Source: Cheilinus undulatus (taxonomy: Eukaryota > Chordata > Actinopteri > Labriformes > Labridae). From it: 64,000 nucleotides of DNA. Both the position numbers and the translations under genes were made by a program. Below are positions 30,985 to 42,010 of the stretch, one piece after another (positions within the stretch are counted from its first letter, which is position 1; each line of letters starts with the position of its first letter). The stretch is from the NCBI RefSeq assembly GCF_018320785.1, contig NC_054872.1, positions 24,758,769-24,822,768 of the forward strand. The letters are read 5' to 3'. The notes beneath the pieces were generated by a model, which saw nothing but the letters and a program-made list of their open reading frames with translations, made no database searches and was not told the DNA's origin.

Positions 30985-32550
30985 TATATATTAATCACAC
31001 AAAGTCTGCAGTCTGCTCTTACTTAAGTTTAAACAATAATGTCATTAGCATAGACAAAAGAGGCATTACTCTGCTGTTTTTATGGACTAGTGTGGAAGCT
31101 GTTGATAGGGCTGATCATATCCTTAGCATTCTCTAATACTGAGTTTGAATGTGTAACTTAAGAATAGTTATGGCACAGCTTTTCTGTTCGTCAAAGCTTT
31201 TAATAAAAGGAACAGTTCAGGTACCAATTTATTTATTTTTCTTATATAACATGACTGTATCTATCAGTCTCGCTTCCTTCCTTAATCCATATCATCCAAG
31301 ATCTGGCTGTATTTCCATGCACACCTACTTGTAATGCAAAACCACATCATCACATGATTTGAGAAGGAATAAAAATGTTTTAAAAGGCAAATCAAGGTGA
31401 ATGAAGCTCCGTGTTTATTTGCATGCAGAGCAGGAAGTTTCCAACACAAGTCGTCCTTTGTGGCATTGGACAGGTGTGACGAAAGCCACAAGGAAACATT
31501 GCCAATATCAACTCTGAAACTCCTTACATGAGTAATTGACAATTTAATAGAAAGTGACTGTAAAATGTTGGCTTTTAGATCCATTTCTTCAAGTAATGCA
31601 GCATCTTGTCACAACAAAGTTATCGTGTCATTCACTCATCAGGTGTAAATAGCACCATTGTCATATGTAGGGAGAAACAAAAATAATCAACCAGGGAAAA
31701 TCAGAGGGTGGGAGTTTCAAAAGAAAGCAGAAGAGCAGGGAATTTAAGTTGGCAATTTGAGAGCAAGCAGACATTTTGAGCACAAACAGACAAAATCTAA
31801 GCAGTTTTGAGAACAAAAGTAGGTTTGAGTGGAAGGTTTGAAGAATAGTCACAGCCCAAAATTTAAAAAAATTATGGATATAAAGCATTACAAAAACATG
31901 GCAAAAAAAAGGTCTAAAATTCTGTTTTCACCTTGGCATGATGGGGTACTGAGTGTAGATTAATGAGAATAAAACTGTTTTTCAACTGTAGCAGATTGCA
32001 GCATAACAGAACTGTAACGTGAAGGGGGTCTGAATACTTAATGAATGCACTGTGTATATATACAGCATACACATTTAAATATATACATACAGTGCTTAAC
32101 AAATTTATTAGACCACCCTTACCTTACCTTAAGGTTTATGCCACAGCTGCCCTAAATTAACAGCATTGGTAATTACCAAGTCATTTTTTATGTTCCTGCA
32201 ATGGTTCATACACCAAAATGTAGAAGCTCTTTAACTAAAATGATATTTTTAATGCTAAAATATAATTATTATTGTATCCATGAATTTTCAAATTTACTGA
32301 TTTACAAAAAAAACTGAAAAAATAGTAAAGCACATTCATATTTCTTAATCAATATGTCAAATTATAGTTATTTACTTGCATTCCTGAACAGAAAAATGAG
32401 TTTTAGTGGTTGAATGTTATGCTTGATTTATTTCTGACTTCTCAGAGAAGCCCAGTGAGCCGGCTGAAATTTGGGTGAATTCAGTTTGACATTCCTCATT
32501 CCTGTTCAAAATGGTAAAACGTGGAGAGTTCACTGAAAATGAAAGAGTCC

Positions 32551-35500
32551 CAGGGTTTCCGCGGGGCATTAAAAAGCATTAATAGTCATTAAATTGATTT
32601 TGCGAAAAGTGAGGCCTTGAATGGCATTAAAAATCATTAAATTTGATTCTCGGTGGCATTAAAAATTCTTTCTGTAGTTTTCCCAGAAAGCCTAGTTCAT
32701 TTATTACTTATTTCTGGTACATTTTAGACTCAAGCGGAATGTTTTTTTCGTCTCGTCATGCGCCATTCTGTGCGTCTGGAGCGCGAGCGGCTACGCACCG
32801 CCATGGTGAGAGAGGGAGCTACTGCAGCGCTTACAGACGGGCCAGGCTCAGAGCAGACGCAGTACAGGTGTCATTATGTTGAAGAGGAGCGCTGCCATAA
32901 TCCCAAGGTTTATTTTAAGGCACGTAGGCTAGACGATGTTAAAAACGTGTATCTACTAACTTACTTCTTCGTTAGCCTCGTCCTTTCCAATTATGCACTG
33001 ACGGTCGCAGTGTTGGCTATCAGTGAGAGGACAGAGCTCTCAGTCTGCGCTAACTTCTGATTAAACATTAATGTATAAAACGATGCCGTTTTTCTCCACT
33101 AATATCCTAGGTGCTGCTGTTAGGTTAACAAGACAATACGCGTCTGAATGTAGCATACAGGTCTGATATGACAAGGACAGACAAACAGCAGTGTACGAGG
33201 GAGAAATGAGAGAGAGAGACAGGAGCACACTGCATAAACTTTGTGTGTTTTGTTAGGGTAAGTACGCGATTTAGAGATAGTTTTTTTTAATTACCTTTGA
33301 AGTCCAATAGTACTGATGTTATGATTACACTGTTAGAGAGAAAAGAGTGCTGTTCATTTACATTAGTTCTATAAACATCAGACCGCAGTGATAGTACAAT
33401 ATGGACCAAACTCTAACAGTGCTTAATGAGTGTTAAATAATGTTTGGAATATTTTCCTATTACTCTGAGTATCAGTAAATATATAAGGGGTGTCCAAACT
33501 ATGGGCTGTGGACCAACTGTGGCCCTTGGTCCTTTTGAACTGGCCTGCAAGAGATCCATTGAAAAGACCCACATAATAACATAAAACAACTATATTTATT
33601 AGTTTGACTAGGAATGAATAATATTGGGTTTTATACAATCTGGGGATATTTACAAATTAAATTTAGCTGATATCAATACCAATATACAGTCATGGACGAA
33701 AGTATTGGCACCCCTGGAATTTTTACAGAAAATAAAACATTTCTCCCAGAAATTGTTGAAATTACAAATGTTTTTGTTATACACATGTTTATTGCCTTTA
33801 TGTGCATTGAAACAACACAAAAAAATCTGTAGAAAAAAGACAAAATTGACATAATTTTACACAAAACTCAAAAAATGGGCTGGACAAAATTGTTGGCACC
33901 CTTTTAAAACTGTGGGTAAATCATTTTATTTCAAGCATGTGATGCTCATTTAAACTCACCTGTGGCAGTAACAGGTGCTGGCAATCTAGAAATCACACAT
34001 GAAGTCAGTTAGAATGTCTAAAAGTTGACTCAACCTTTGTGTTGTGTGCCTGTGTGTGTCACACCAAGCATGGAGAAGAGAAAGGGGAGCCGAGAATGGT
34101 CTGAGAGCTTAAGAACCAAAATTGTTGAAAAAATATGAACAATCCCAAGCTTACAAGACCATCTCTAGAGATTTTAAAAGTCCTTTGTCCACTGTGCGTG
34201 ATATAATCAAGAAGTTTTTAACCCATGGAACTGTGGACGTGGATGGAAGAGAAAAATTGACAAAAGAATGCAACGCAGGATAGTTGGAATGGTGGATAAA
34301 CATCCTCAGTCAACTTCCACACAAATTCAGGCTGTCCTGCAGACTCAGGGTGCAAAAGTGTCAGCTCGGACCATACGTCGTCATCTGAATGAGATGAAGC
34401 GCTATGACAGGAGACCAAGGTGGCCAGCAATGAGTCCGGATCTAAATCCCATTGAACACCTATGAGGAGATCTCAAAACTGCTGTTGCAAGAAGCACCCT
34501 TCAAATCTGAGAGACCTGGAGCAGTTTGCAAAAGAAGAGTGGTCCAGAAATCCAGTTGAGAGGTGTAAGAAGCTTGCTGATGGTTATAGGAAGTGATTGG
34601 TTTCAGTTATTTTTTTCATGGGTGTGCAACCAAATATTAAGTTGAGGGTGCCAATAATTTTGTCCAGCCCATTTTTTGATTTTTGTGTAAAATTATGTCA
34701 ATTTAGTCTTTTTTCTTCGGATTTTTTGTGTTGTTCCAATACACATAAAGGCAATAAACACATGTATACCAAAAACATTTGTAATTGCAACAATTTCTGG
34801 GAGAAATGGTGTATTTTCTGTAAAAATTCCAGGGGTGCCAATACTTTCATCCATGACTGTATAAATGTAGTTTAGACCTAACACTTCAGTCCTTGAAACA
34901 CATTTTGAGGATGAACAAAGAAATAACTTCAGTCTCTAGAACACACTAAAGTTTAAGTAATAAGGATGAACACAGAAAAATACTTCAGCTGTCTTTCAGT
35001 CCTGCCAAAAATAGAAAAAAAAGATGAATACAATACATGTTTGCTTTGGTAGATATTAATGAGAGCTGTAATATTGGCCGTTTTGGTTTTGTCTTTCAAG
35101 TACATTCACTTACTAAGCATATATTTTGGTTACATGCTGGTTTTAGGGATGTAACAAACATTTTATATATTGTGCTACGGGTTTTGTGTTCTGTGCTACA
35201 AGATTGTCAACCTCTGTAGCACCAGCACTGTGGGCAAAAAAAGTGAACGTACAGCCCTGCAATGAACTGAAAAACACTGAGTCAGAGATGGACACAAAAA
35301 CTAACAGACTAAGGCGCATGCCTTAAAGGGGAGCTAGTGGTCACCCTTCAGTGCAGTATAAGTTCTCTCTCAGCTCCATGAGTTCTGATATGTTTAAGAT
35401 GAGATATTTGTAATGACAGTTTTCATATAAAAATCATCTTTTACAAAAAAACAAACCTGTGTAATTTTTCTTCAGTTTACAGTCATGGCATTAAAAATTT

Positions 35501-35568
35501 TACGGTATAGCATTAAAATGGCATTAAAAAGCATTAAATTTGACTGGCTGATTTCTGCAGAAACCCTG
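32551..35568. mobile_element. hAT-like element (about 3.0 kb) inserted in the Tc1-derived MITE
   Basis: The ends CAGGGTTTCCGC and GCAGAAACCCTG are inverted, and AGTCC is duplicated at 32546-32550 and 35569-35573. The exact empty site is readable in the sibling MITE. Repeated GCATTAAAAAGCATTAAAT words lie just inside both ends, as subterminal repeats. No transposase is recognisable, so it is non-autonomous. A CG-rich segment (32740-33060) looks foreign to the AT-rich ends. A Tc1 copy (33687-34859) is nested within. CAGGG termini suggest hAT, and a 5-base duplication would fit a 5-base hAT subgroup, but the class is an inference. Confidence 0.75.
33687..34859 (+). mobile_element. Internally deleted Tc1-like transposon
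   Basis: Ends CAGTCATGGACGAAAGTATT and complement with TA on both sides, 1173 bases. The transposase relic has the N-terminal region ([20 protein letters not shown]) and then jumps from NEMKRYDRRPR to [14 protein letters not shown] with a stop. The central part of the DDE domain is therefore deleted. Same family as 22690-24313, opposite orientation. Confidence 0.9.
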
Positions 35569-35754
35569 AGTCCACATTAAAGCTCTTCATGATGCTGGAT
35601 GGTTTCTGAGACAAATAGACAGGTGGTCTAATAAATTTGTTAAGCTCTGTAAATACAGAGAGAGGGTGACAGAAACAGAGGGACTGACTGAGACAGACAG
35701 TAACAGAAGTGAAGGTGTGGTCTGATGCTGAGGACTACTCCCTCTATTGAGGAC

Positions 35755-35762
35755 TATTTAAA
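35755..35762 (+). promoter_or_regulatory. TATA-like box of the Ly6/uPAR gene
   Basis: TATTTAAA stands 48 bases before the ATG, so a start of transcription near 35785 would leave a short 5' leader. This is placed by position and motif only. Confidence 0.4.
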
Positions 35763-35809
35763 GGTTCGACTGATCGCAGAGAAAGACACTTTTCTCCTAC
35801 CATCCCAAA

Positions 35810-38800
35810 ATGCATCTCCTCAGCCTGGTGTTTGGGTTTGCACTTTTGCCTGAAGGTAAGTTTTCGTTCTACTTCATGCTTTCCACAAAGTTCCATCTTT
35901 TTTGAAAGGGAGGCTGTATTGTTATCTTACATGGTTCTTCATTCCCACAATAAAAACTTCCAGAATATGATTAAAAAAATACCATGTTTCCTCCATTCTT
36001 GTGTTTTTTTTTTCAGCCTACACTCTAAAGTGTTATGAATGTGGGCCAGGGATCAAAGAAACCTGTGCAAACAATGTGAGAGAGTGTCCTTCAAAGGATC
36101 AGCAGTGTGGAGCAGTAAGGATAGCCTCACAAACAGGTAAGGTGTCTTTAATTGTTTGTTAGAATTAAACTACTTTGCACTGACATTGTTAACCAAAGAC
36201 TTTTCCCTCAGGTATTCTACAAGCTGATCTTCACATGAAGTCATGTTTCACTGCTGATCAGTGTTTGGAAGGCTCAGTCAACTATGGAACTAACAGGACA
36301 CTGATCACCACCAAGTGTTGCACCTCTGACCTCTGCAACACTGACTTCGCTCCAGGTAACTCGCTTTTATCATCTCGTGATATTTTGAATCTTTTTTGTT
36401 CCTTATTCAAAGTTCCTGTAGGGATCTTTTAGTTTGTTATGAAAAAGCCCTATATTGATAACTCAAGACCATCAATAACAAAACTGACCATTTCTTTAAA
36501 GTTGTTCATAATGCCTGAGCTCATTGAAGAATCTAATTTTTAAAGAATATTTTCCAAAGCTTGAATGTCAGAAATGCTAACTTCAAATACCTACCGTAAT
36601 TAATGAGTTAATTTTGATTTGTTTATGTCTTTTTGACATTTGCAGTATATATATTTGTAAATGTGAGAGTTGTGTGCTGCTATGCCAGTCCTGTCCTGGT
36701 GAAGAATCTAAGACCTTATTTCTGAGTCCAACATTAAAGACACAGACTCAAATTCCCAGACAAGTGAGGAAAATTACGTTTCCCTCCATCTCCATCTGCT
36801 CTTTGAAAGCCCAGGGGCATCATATTCCCAACTGCCACAGACATAGCAAAATGTTTACACGTGTGTTTGTGAGGGAGAGAGTGGTTATTTTCTCTATTTC
36901 TAAAGCATCAAATGTTTTCTTACAGTAGTAATAATGATGAAAGTAAGCAAGAGGTCAAGGAGAACTTCTGCCATGCAGCGCCTGAATGTCTCTCTCAAAA
37001 CAATGAATGAATGAGTATTTTAGCAATTCCAGTTCCATTCTCCCAAAGGCAATGGAAATTTTGAATGTGTTTTCAGTCAGGATTTTGAAGCTTTTTCACT
37101 AAAAGCTTTTTCGCTATACTAAAGGGTGTTGCTAATAAGTGGCAATTTATGACTACAAAGTTTGTGGAGGACATCATCATGCCAAACATGTAAATTCATC
37201 TATCACTCAGCCTTCCATCAGCTGAGCTTTCTGTGCTAAAACTACTCTGACTTTGACCGGTATTAGGAGAGGCTTTTGTGAAGAGGCCAGAGTACTCAAA
37301 ATCAATGACATATTGCCTTCTCCATAATCCCAGAGCTGGTTCCGGGCATAGACCATGGACTATAGGTGGTTGTGTAGGGCGCCATGCTTAAGGGGGCGCC
37401 GATGTGAGACCTGAATATTTAGACTGGACATAGAATGAAGCACCAAAGTAACAGATTGTCAACTCCTGAGCTTTGTACTCTAACCCAGTAGTTCTCAACT
37501 GGTCAGGCATCAGGACCCACCACTTCCTCCTTAAGAGAAGTCATGACCCAAATAAAAAGAAAAAAAAAAGAAGAAAAAAATATCGTCATTTATTTCATGA
37601 ATGTTAGTTAATCAGTATTCTTGGCTACCATTACACCATGAAGACAAGAGAACACTCCAAAAATGTTGGTATTCGACCCAAAATAGAAAACTTATTGAAC
37701 AAAGAGACACGACAAAAGAAGCACGTTAGAACGGCACTTCATTACAGAAGGATTTGCATGCACACATCTTATTTTACTCCATTTTCCCCAGATTGCATGA
37801 AAGTTTGGTAATTTCTCTAATAATGTCCTTGTCATGTTGGGTAAACCAGCTTTATAGGTAGAAATCTTAAGAAAAATACTGAATTTTACTCTGAATCACA
37901 GGAAAACCAAACAAAAAATACATGTATGAAATTACTGTTTGTCCACTCAGGGCTTCTGTAGATGGAGTTTTTGCCTTTGTTTTTTGCCCTGGCACACATT
38001 CATGACCCACTAGAAAGAGTTTCGAGACCCACTTTTGGGTCCCGACCCACCAGTTAAGAACCACTGCTCTAACCTCTGTGCCCCTCAGTCCAGCCTTTCT
38101 CTCTCCCACGTGCACGACCGCGCCGCATTTCACAATAAATGCCGTTTGAAAATATGAGCTGTTTGTAACAGAGTCTCAAAAATAACACGTTTAGTTTTTG
38201 AGACTCCGTTTTAAAAAATTGCTTTTAAAATGGCATTTTAAAATATTTTTATTTAACCTTTATTTAACCAGATAAAAACCCATTGAGATCAGGATCTCTT
38301 TCACTTGGCCAAGAGGTCAGCAGCACCTGTCATAAGAACAGTTACAAAGAAGTAACAGTATAGATTTAAACATACACTTTTAGAGGTGCAGTACTGTTTT
38401 CAAGTGCAGGAGCTGTAACACAACAGCAAACAACAATTTGAGATTTAAAACATAGGCACTGTTCAATGGTCTCACACTGTCTGTCCCTCAGGATAGAACG
38501 GAAGGCTCCAAGTGGAATAAGTTCCGAGAGTTTCAGTTCAGTCTGTAGAGTATTCCACCAGAGACGCAGAGAAAATAAGACGCCTGTAAGGTGTTTCATG
38601 ATAAAACACCTTTTGAAACAGCATTTCACAATAAAACAGACGCAGCTTGACTAGAGTTTATTTTGAAAGGCTGTGCTACGGGACACTCATTTTGAACCCA
38701 CCTGGACAGACGTTTTGTCTTTAATTTGTACTATATTTACCTCCGCCAAGGAGGTTATATGATCGGGTGGGTTTGTTTGTTTGTTTGTTTGTTTGTTTGT

Positions 38801-40751
38801 TCGTTTGTTAGCAACATAACTCAAAAAGTTGTGGACGGATTTTGATGAAATTTTCAGGAAATGTCAGAAATGGCATAAGGAAGAACTGATTCATTTTTGG
38901 GACTGATCCGGATCACTGTCTGGATCCAGGAATAGGGCTAATGGCGGAGGTCTGCACTCTCTGAGTGCTTTTCAAGTTCATGATGTTTACAGGAGAAAGT
39001 GTTTCATGACTGTTTCCTAACCTGGTATTTATGGCAGTTTATCAGTTGAAGAATTTTCAGCAGAGCGGCAGGATCCTGGCTGCACATGCACTGCAAAAGT
39101 TGAGAATAGGGAACTATTGACACTGGCGCTAGGACCAGGGGGACGTTAATAGTAGTGGGACTGGTCAGAAGTGGGAGTGGATGTTGTACCTATGTGAATG
39201 ATGACTTTGGTGATTAGTGGATTATTGGCAAGTACCTCAATGGTTTTATCTGTGATGTCACGGACTGTGGCTCCCGGGAAACAATGAGTTATAGCTGTGC
39301 CAGATCTGACATGCCTGATGATGGAGTCCCCTATAACCAGGGTTGTGGGCTGGTGCTGGAGCTCACCTGAGGGCATGGAGTTGGTTTGTTTAGATGTGAT
39401 GTGCCGCGGTGTGCGGTGTCCAGCGGCTGCAGACCGACTGGAGGAGGCTTTTCCCAGTACCGAGGGTGGCTTTGGCGGCGGCTGAGCAGGTCCAACAGGG
39501 GACTCCGGGTTGTCGGTGGAAAGGTGTTGCTCTCCTAGAGCCTCGAGCTTGTTTTCCAACTGAAAGGTCCCAGCAGGAGGAGGAGGAATGTGGGAAAGGT
39601 GCCTGTCATGTTTCTTGCCCCAGATGACCGTTCAAGTGTCCCAAGAAGCTGGAGTGGAACAATTCTGGGCTTTCGGCTTTGCACCGAGCCTAAGCCAGTC
39701 CTGGTCCTCCTGAATCAATGGCAGCGGTTCAGAGGTAGTGGAGGGACCAAGCCAGGGAAGTGTTGTGTTGTTGACTGGGAAGCGGGAGGCCTCTGTGGCC
39801 AGCGAGTCCGTGACATGCTCAGCCTCCTGGATTTGATAAAGACTGGAAATCCGACCCTCAAGTTCTGCAATTTTCTGGGCAAGCCGACAGCATCCAGCAC
39901 AGTCAGGCGGAGAGGTAGGTGGTGGCATTGCTCTAGAAATGTAGACACTAGACTGCCTGTTGCTTGTGTAAACACCGTGGGGCTGTTGGCGGGAAGCCCA
40001 CTCAGTGTTCAGTGTCCAATATTTTGTGATCAAGACAAAAAATGAAACAGCACGTTTGGAGCTAGGACATAATACACAGTTAGAGTCTCTAGCGGTTCAT
40101 CAATTAATCAAACATGCTCTCAAAACAGTATAGAAGTCACTTAAACTGTGAAATCTGTAAAATATAAAGAGCTACAGACTTAACAAAAATAAATCTCATC
40201 TTACATACTCTTCTTTCTTTGGATGAATTGTCCACACTGTAACAGTTAAGAAAAGAAAATAAAAGTCATCTTACATCAGAGTCAGCATTGTTTAAACCTG
40301 TTCTACTTGCTCAACAGCAGGTGGCCGCAAATCCCAGCCCAATGGTAAGAAGTGTTACACTTGCATTGGACAGATGTGCACCAAGACTCTGGACTGTGAG
40401 GGGGATGAGGACTACTGCATCTCATCCTCAAGTAACCAAATTCAAGCATCTCTGTTCCTAACATTTCCTCTGCTCAGGTCATGAAATTATTCTAGCAGAA
40501 GTATGTTCAATTCAAGGTTGTGTATTAACATCATTTTTATCCCCTCAGTGAAACATGGAAATGCACAAGCGGGCAACATGAAGGGCTGTGCCTCAAAGCG
40601 GTTTTCCTCATATCTTGACGAGATGGAAGACTTCTTTGATGTGGACTTTAGCGTCTGTCTGGGTGACCTCTGCAACAGTGCCAGCAGCCCGAGGGTTGGC
40701 CTCCTGCTGCTGCTGACAGCACCACTGCTCACTTCTGTTATGTTGTGTTAA
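35810..40751 (+). CDS. Two-domain Ly6/uPAR family protein, GPI-anchored
   Basis: Five exons join in phase: 35810-35855, 36017-36136, 36212-36355, 40318-40431 (or from 40321) and 40549-40751, giving 208 or 207 residues. Exon 1 encodes the signal peptide MHLLSLVFGFALLPE. Exons 2-3 form one Ly6/uPAR domain that starts LKCYECGPG and closes with TKCCTSDLCN. Exons 4-5 form a second, starting KKCYTCIGQMC and ending VCLGDLCN; its usual paired cysteines are reduced to one. The tail VGLLLLLTAPLLTSVMLC is a GPI-addition signal. Phase-1 introns between half-domains are the family pattern. Proteins of this type sit outside the cell and bind proteins, as in uPAR and other LYPD members. The gene lies just after smg9, the place that PLAUR occupies in mammals, but PLAUR has three domains, so orthology is not claimed. 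The 4 kb intron before exon 4 is full of repeats. Confidence 0.88.
37486..38066. mobile_element. hAT-type MITE with perfect 8-base duplication
   Basis: Ends CAGTAGTTCTCAACTGGTC and ACCAGTTAAGAACCACTG, flanked by CTCTAACC on both sides (37478-37485 and 38067-38074). The 581-base body includes AGTATTCTTGGCTACCATTACACCATGAAGACA, split here as two words AGTATTCTTGGCTACC and ATTACACCATGAAGACA that also occur near 3066. This shows an earlier insertion carried inside. It sits in the large intron of the Ly6/uPAR gene. Confidence 0.88.
38230..38645. repeat. Dispersed repeat (retroposon-like)
   Basis: The phrase TTAACCTTTATTTAACCAGA and then CCATTGAGATCAGGATCTCT is very common in fish genomes and in LINE-related repeats. 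The remainder to about 38645 appears continuous with it. No coding frame. Confidence 0.5.
38740..38974 (+). repeat. MITE-like repeat with (GTTT)n
   Basis: CCTCCGCCAAGGAGGTTAT, a GTTT tract of about ten units (38770-38809), GGACGGATTTTGATGAAATT and GGCGGAGGTCTGC are words of a widespread animal repeat. The inverted CCTCCGCC / GGCGGAGG near the two ends suggests a transposon-derived unit. Confidence 0.75.
39146..40045 (-). pseudogene. LINE ORF1 remnant with esterase-like domain
   Basis: One minus-strand frame runs from 40033 to 39146 with a single TGA at about 39634-39632. The upstream part has CAGCCRLAQKIAELEGRISS, a cysteine pair then a coiled coil. The downstream part has LVIGDSIIRHV and THCFPGATVRDI, the SGNH/GDS esterase motif found in ORF1 of CR1/L2-type fish retrotransposons. 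It then decays at IHIGTT, short of the catalytic Asp/His block. No reverse transcriptase is present. It lies antisense in the Ly6/uPAR intron. Confidence 0.75.
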
Positions 40752-40970
40752 TATTAAAACTGCTCACTTTTCCTCTCAGCTCTGGCTTTGTTCTTTTTCC
40801 TGTTCAAGAGAGGGCAGAAAGCTAAACACGTAGTTTAGTTAAAACATTTAGACCAAGGCATAACTGAACTATTTTATTTTTTTGCTGCTGTATTTAAGAT
40901 TTTTTGGTTTTCATCAAATAGCAGTCAGCAAGTTCTTATCCTGTTGTTCTTTAAGCTATTAAAGGTTCTT

Positions 40971-40976
40971 AATAAA
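40971..40976 (+). terminator. Polyadenylation signal of the Ly6/uPAR gene
   Basis: AATAAA 220 bases after the stop. A second AATAAA at about 41476 is a possible distal site. Confidence 0.55.
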
Positions 40977-41599
40977 CACTGATTCACAGGTGTTATATAT
41001 ATTAATATTATACTGACTTTTTTCATATTTATGTTGTGTTGATGCTCTTGTCAAAAGCAAAATAAGCAGTTTCCTGAAAATTATGTAGCTTCCTTTTTTA
41101 AGTTTTCTTAAACTTTCATGAACTTATTTAAACTTCTGAAATTTCTCATGTTTTTCACTGTCAGATTAAATTCATCAAGCATCATGTGAGTGTGCACATC
41201 ATCGCTTTGCAGGCACTTAACTCCAGTTTTGTTTGGTTTCTTGTAAGATACAGACAGTCCCAGTCAGTTGAAACTTATGATGCATCTTTGCAGATGTTCT
41301 CTGAGAGTCTAACAGAGACTCCTCAGCTGAGACACTGTGCATGAGGTGCCTGCCACCATGATGGCTGCACAGGTTTTATACTGCTGTGGTTCTTTTAATC
41401 TTATGATACAATGTCAGACACCTGGAGGACTTCACACTCTAACTCTGTTGTACATCTTCTGGCCATGTAACCTGAAATAAATCTCCAATGACAAACTTAT
41501 TGGCTCTACCTTTTTCACGTTTTTATTTCCTCCATGTGTAAATTTCTGACAATTAACTGTTGAATTCTGATGATTAACTTACTTATTCATGCCACTTTT

Positions 41600-42010
41600 G
41601 GACCCCTTGTCATTACTGTGTCTGCCAACTCCCTTAACTTTTTTAGTCACTTTTAACCAAATTTTTGGAACTTTTTAACCTCTCTTCACAATTTTCCCAC
41701 TCATTTTTGCCTTTTTTAGCCCATTTTTGCTGCTGTTATCCAATTTTTCCCTTGTAATTCTTTTTATTCTTCATTTTTTTCCTATGTTTGCCAATTTTTA
41801 ACTACTTTTAACAAATCATTTTTTCTTGCTAATTTTCTTCCCATTTTTAGCATTGCTTAGCCTATGTTGGCTACTTTCTCATTTTTTGTCTCTCTAAAAC
41901 CATTTTTGTCAGTTTTTACCCATTTTTGTCACTCTGTAAACACCTTTTCAACTAATTTTTGCCACTTGTAACCCTTTTATGCAAATGTTTTGCCTCTTTT
42001 AACAATTACT
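41600..42010. repeat. TTTTTGCC/TTTTAACC minisatellite-like block
   Basis: Degenerate units built on CATTTTTGCCACTTTTTAACC repeat about every 20-28 bases. The opposite strand form, AAAAATGGGCAAAAAGTGGC, occurs at 50095-50190 and 50820-51070. Confidence 0.7.

Larger units (their letters stand above)
32090..35649 (-). mobile_element. Tc1-derived MITE, copy 2, split by a 3 kb element
   Basis: Same family as 30053 and 43974 but inverted, with TA at 32088-32089 and 35650-35651. Only 32090-32550 and 35569-35649 belong to it. The rest is an inserted hAT-like element. Confidence 0.88.

Noticed and set aside
38770-38809. (GTTT)n tract as a regulatory element
   Set aside because: It is a standard part of a widespread repeat, so no special role is inferred.
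41600-42010. CRISPR-like spaced repeats
   Set aside because: The units are degenerate with no fixed spacers, in a vertebrate genome; it is a minisatellite-type block.
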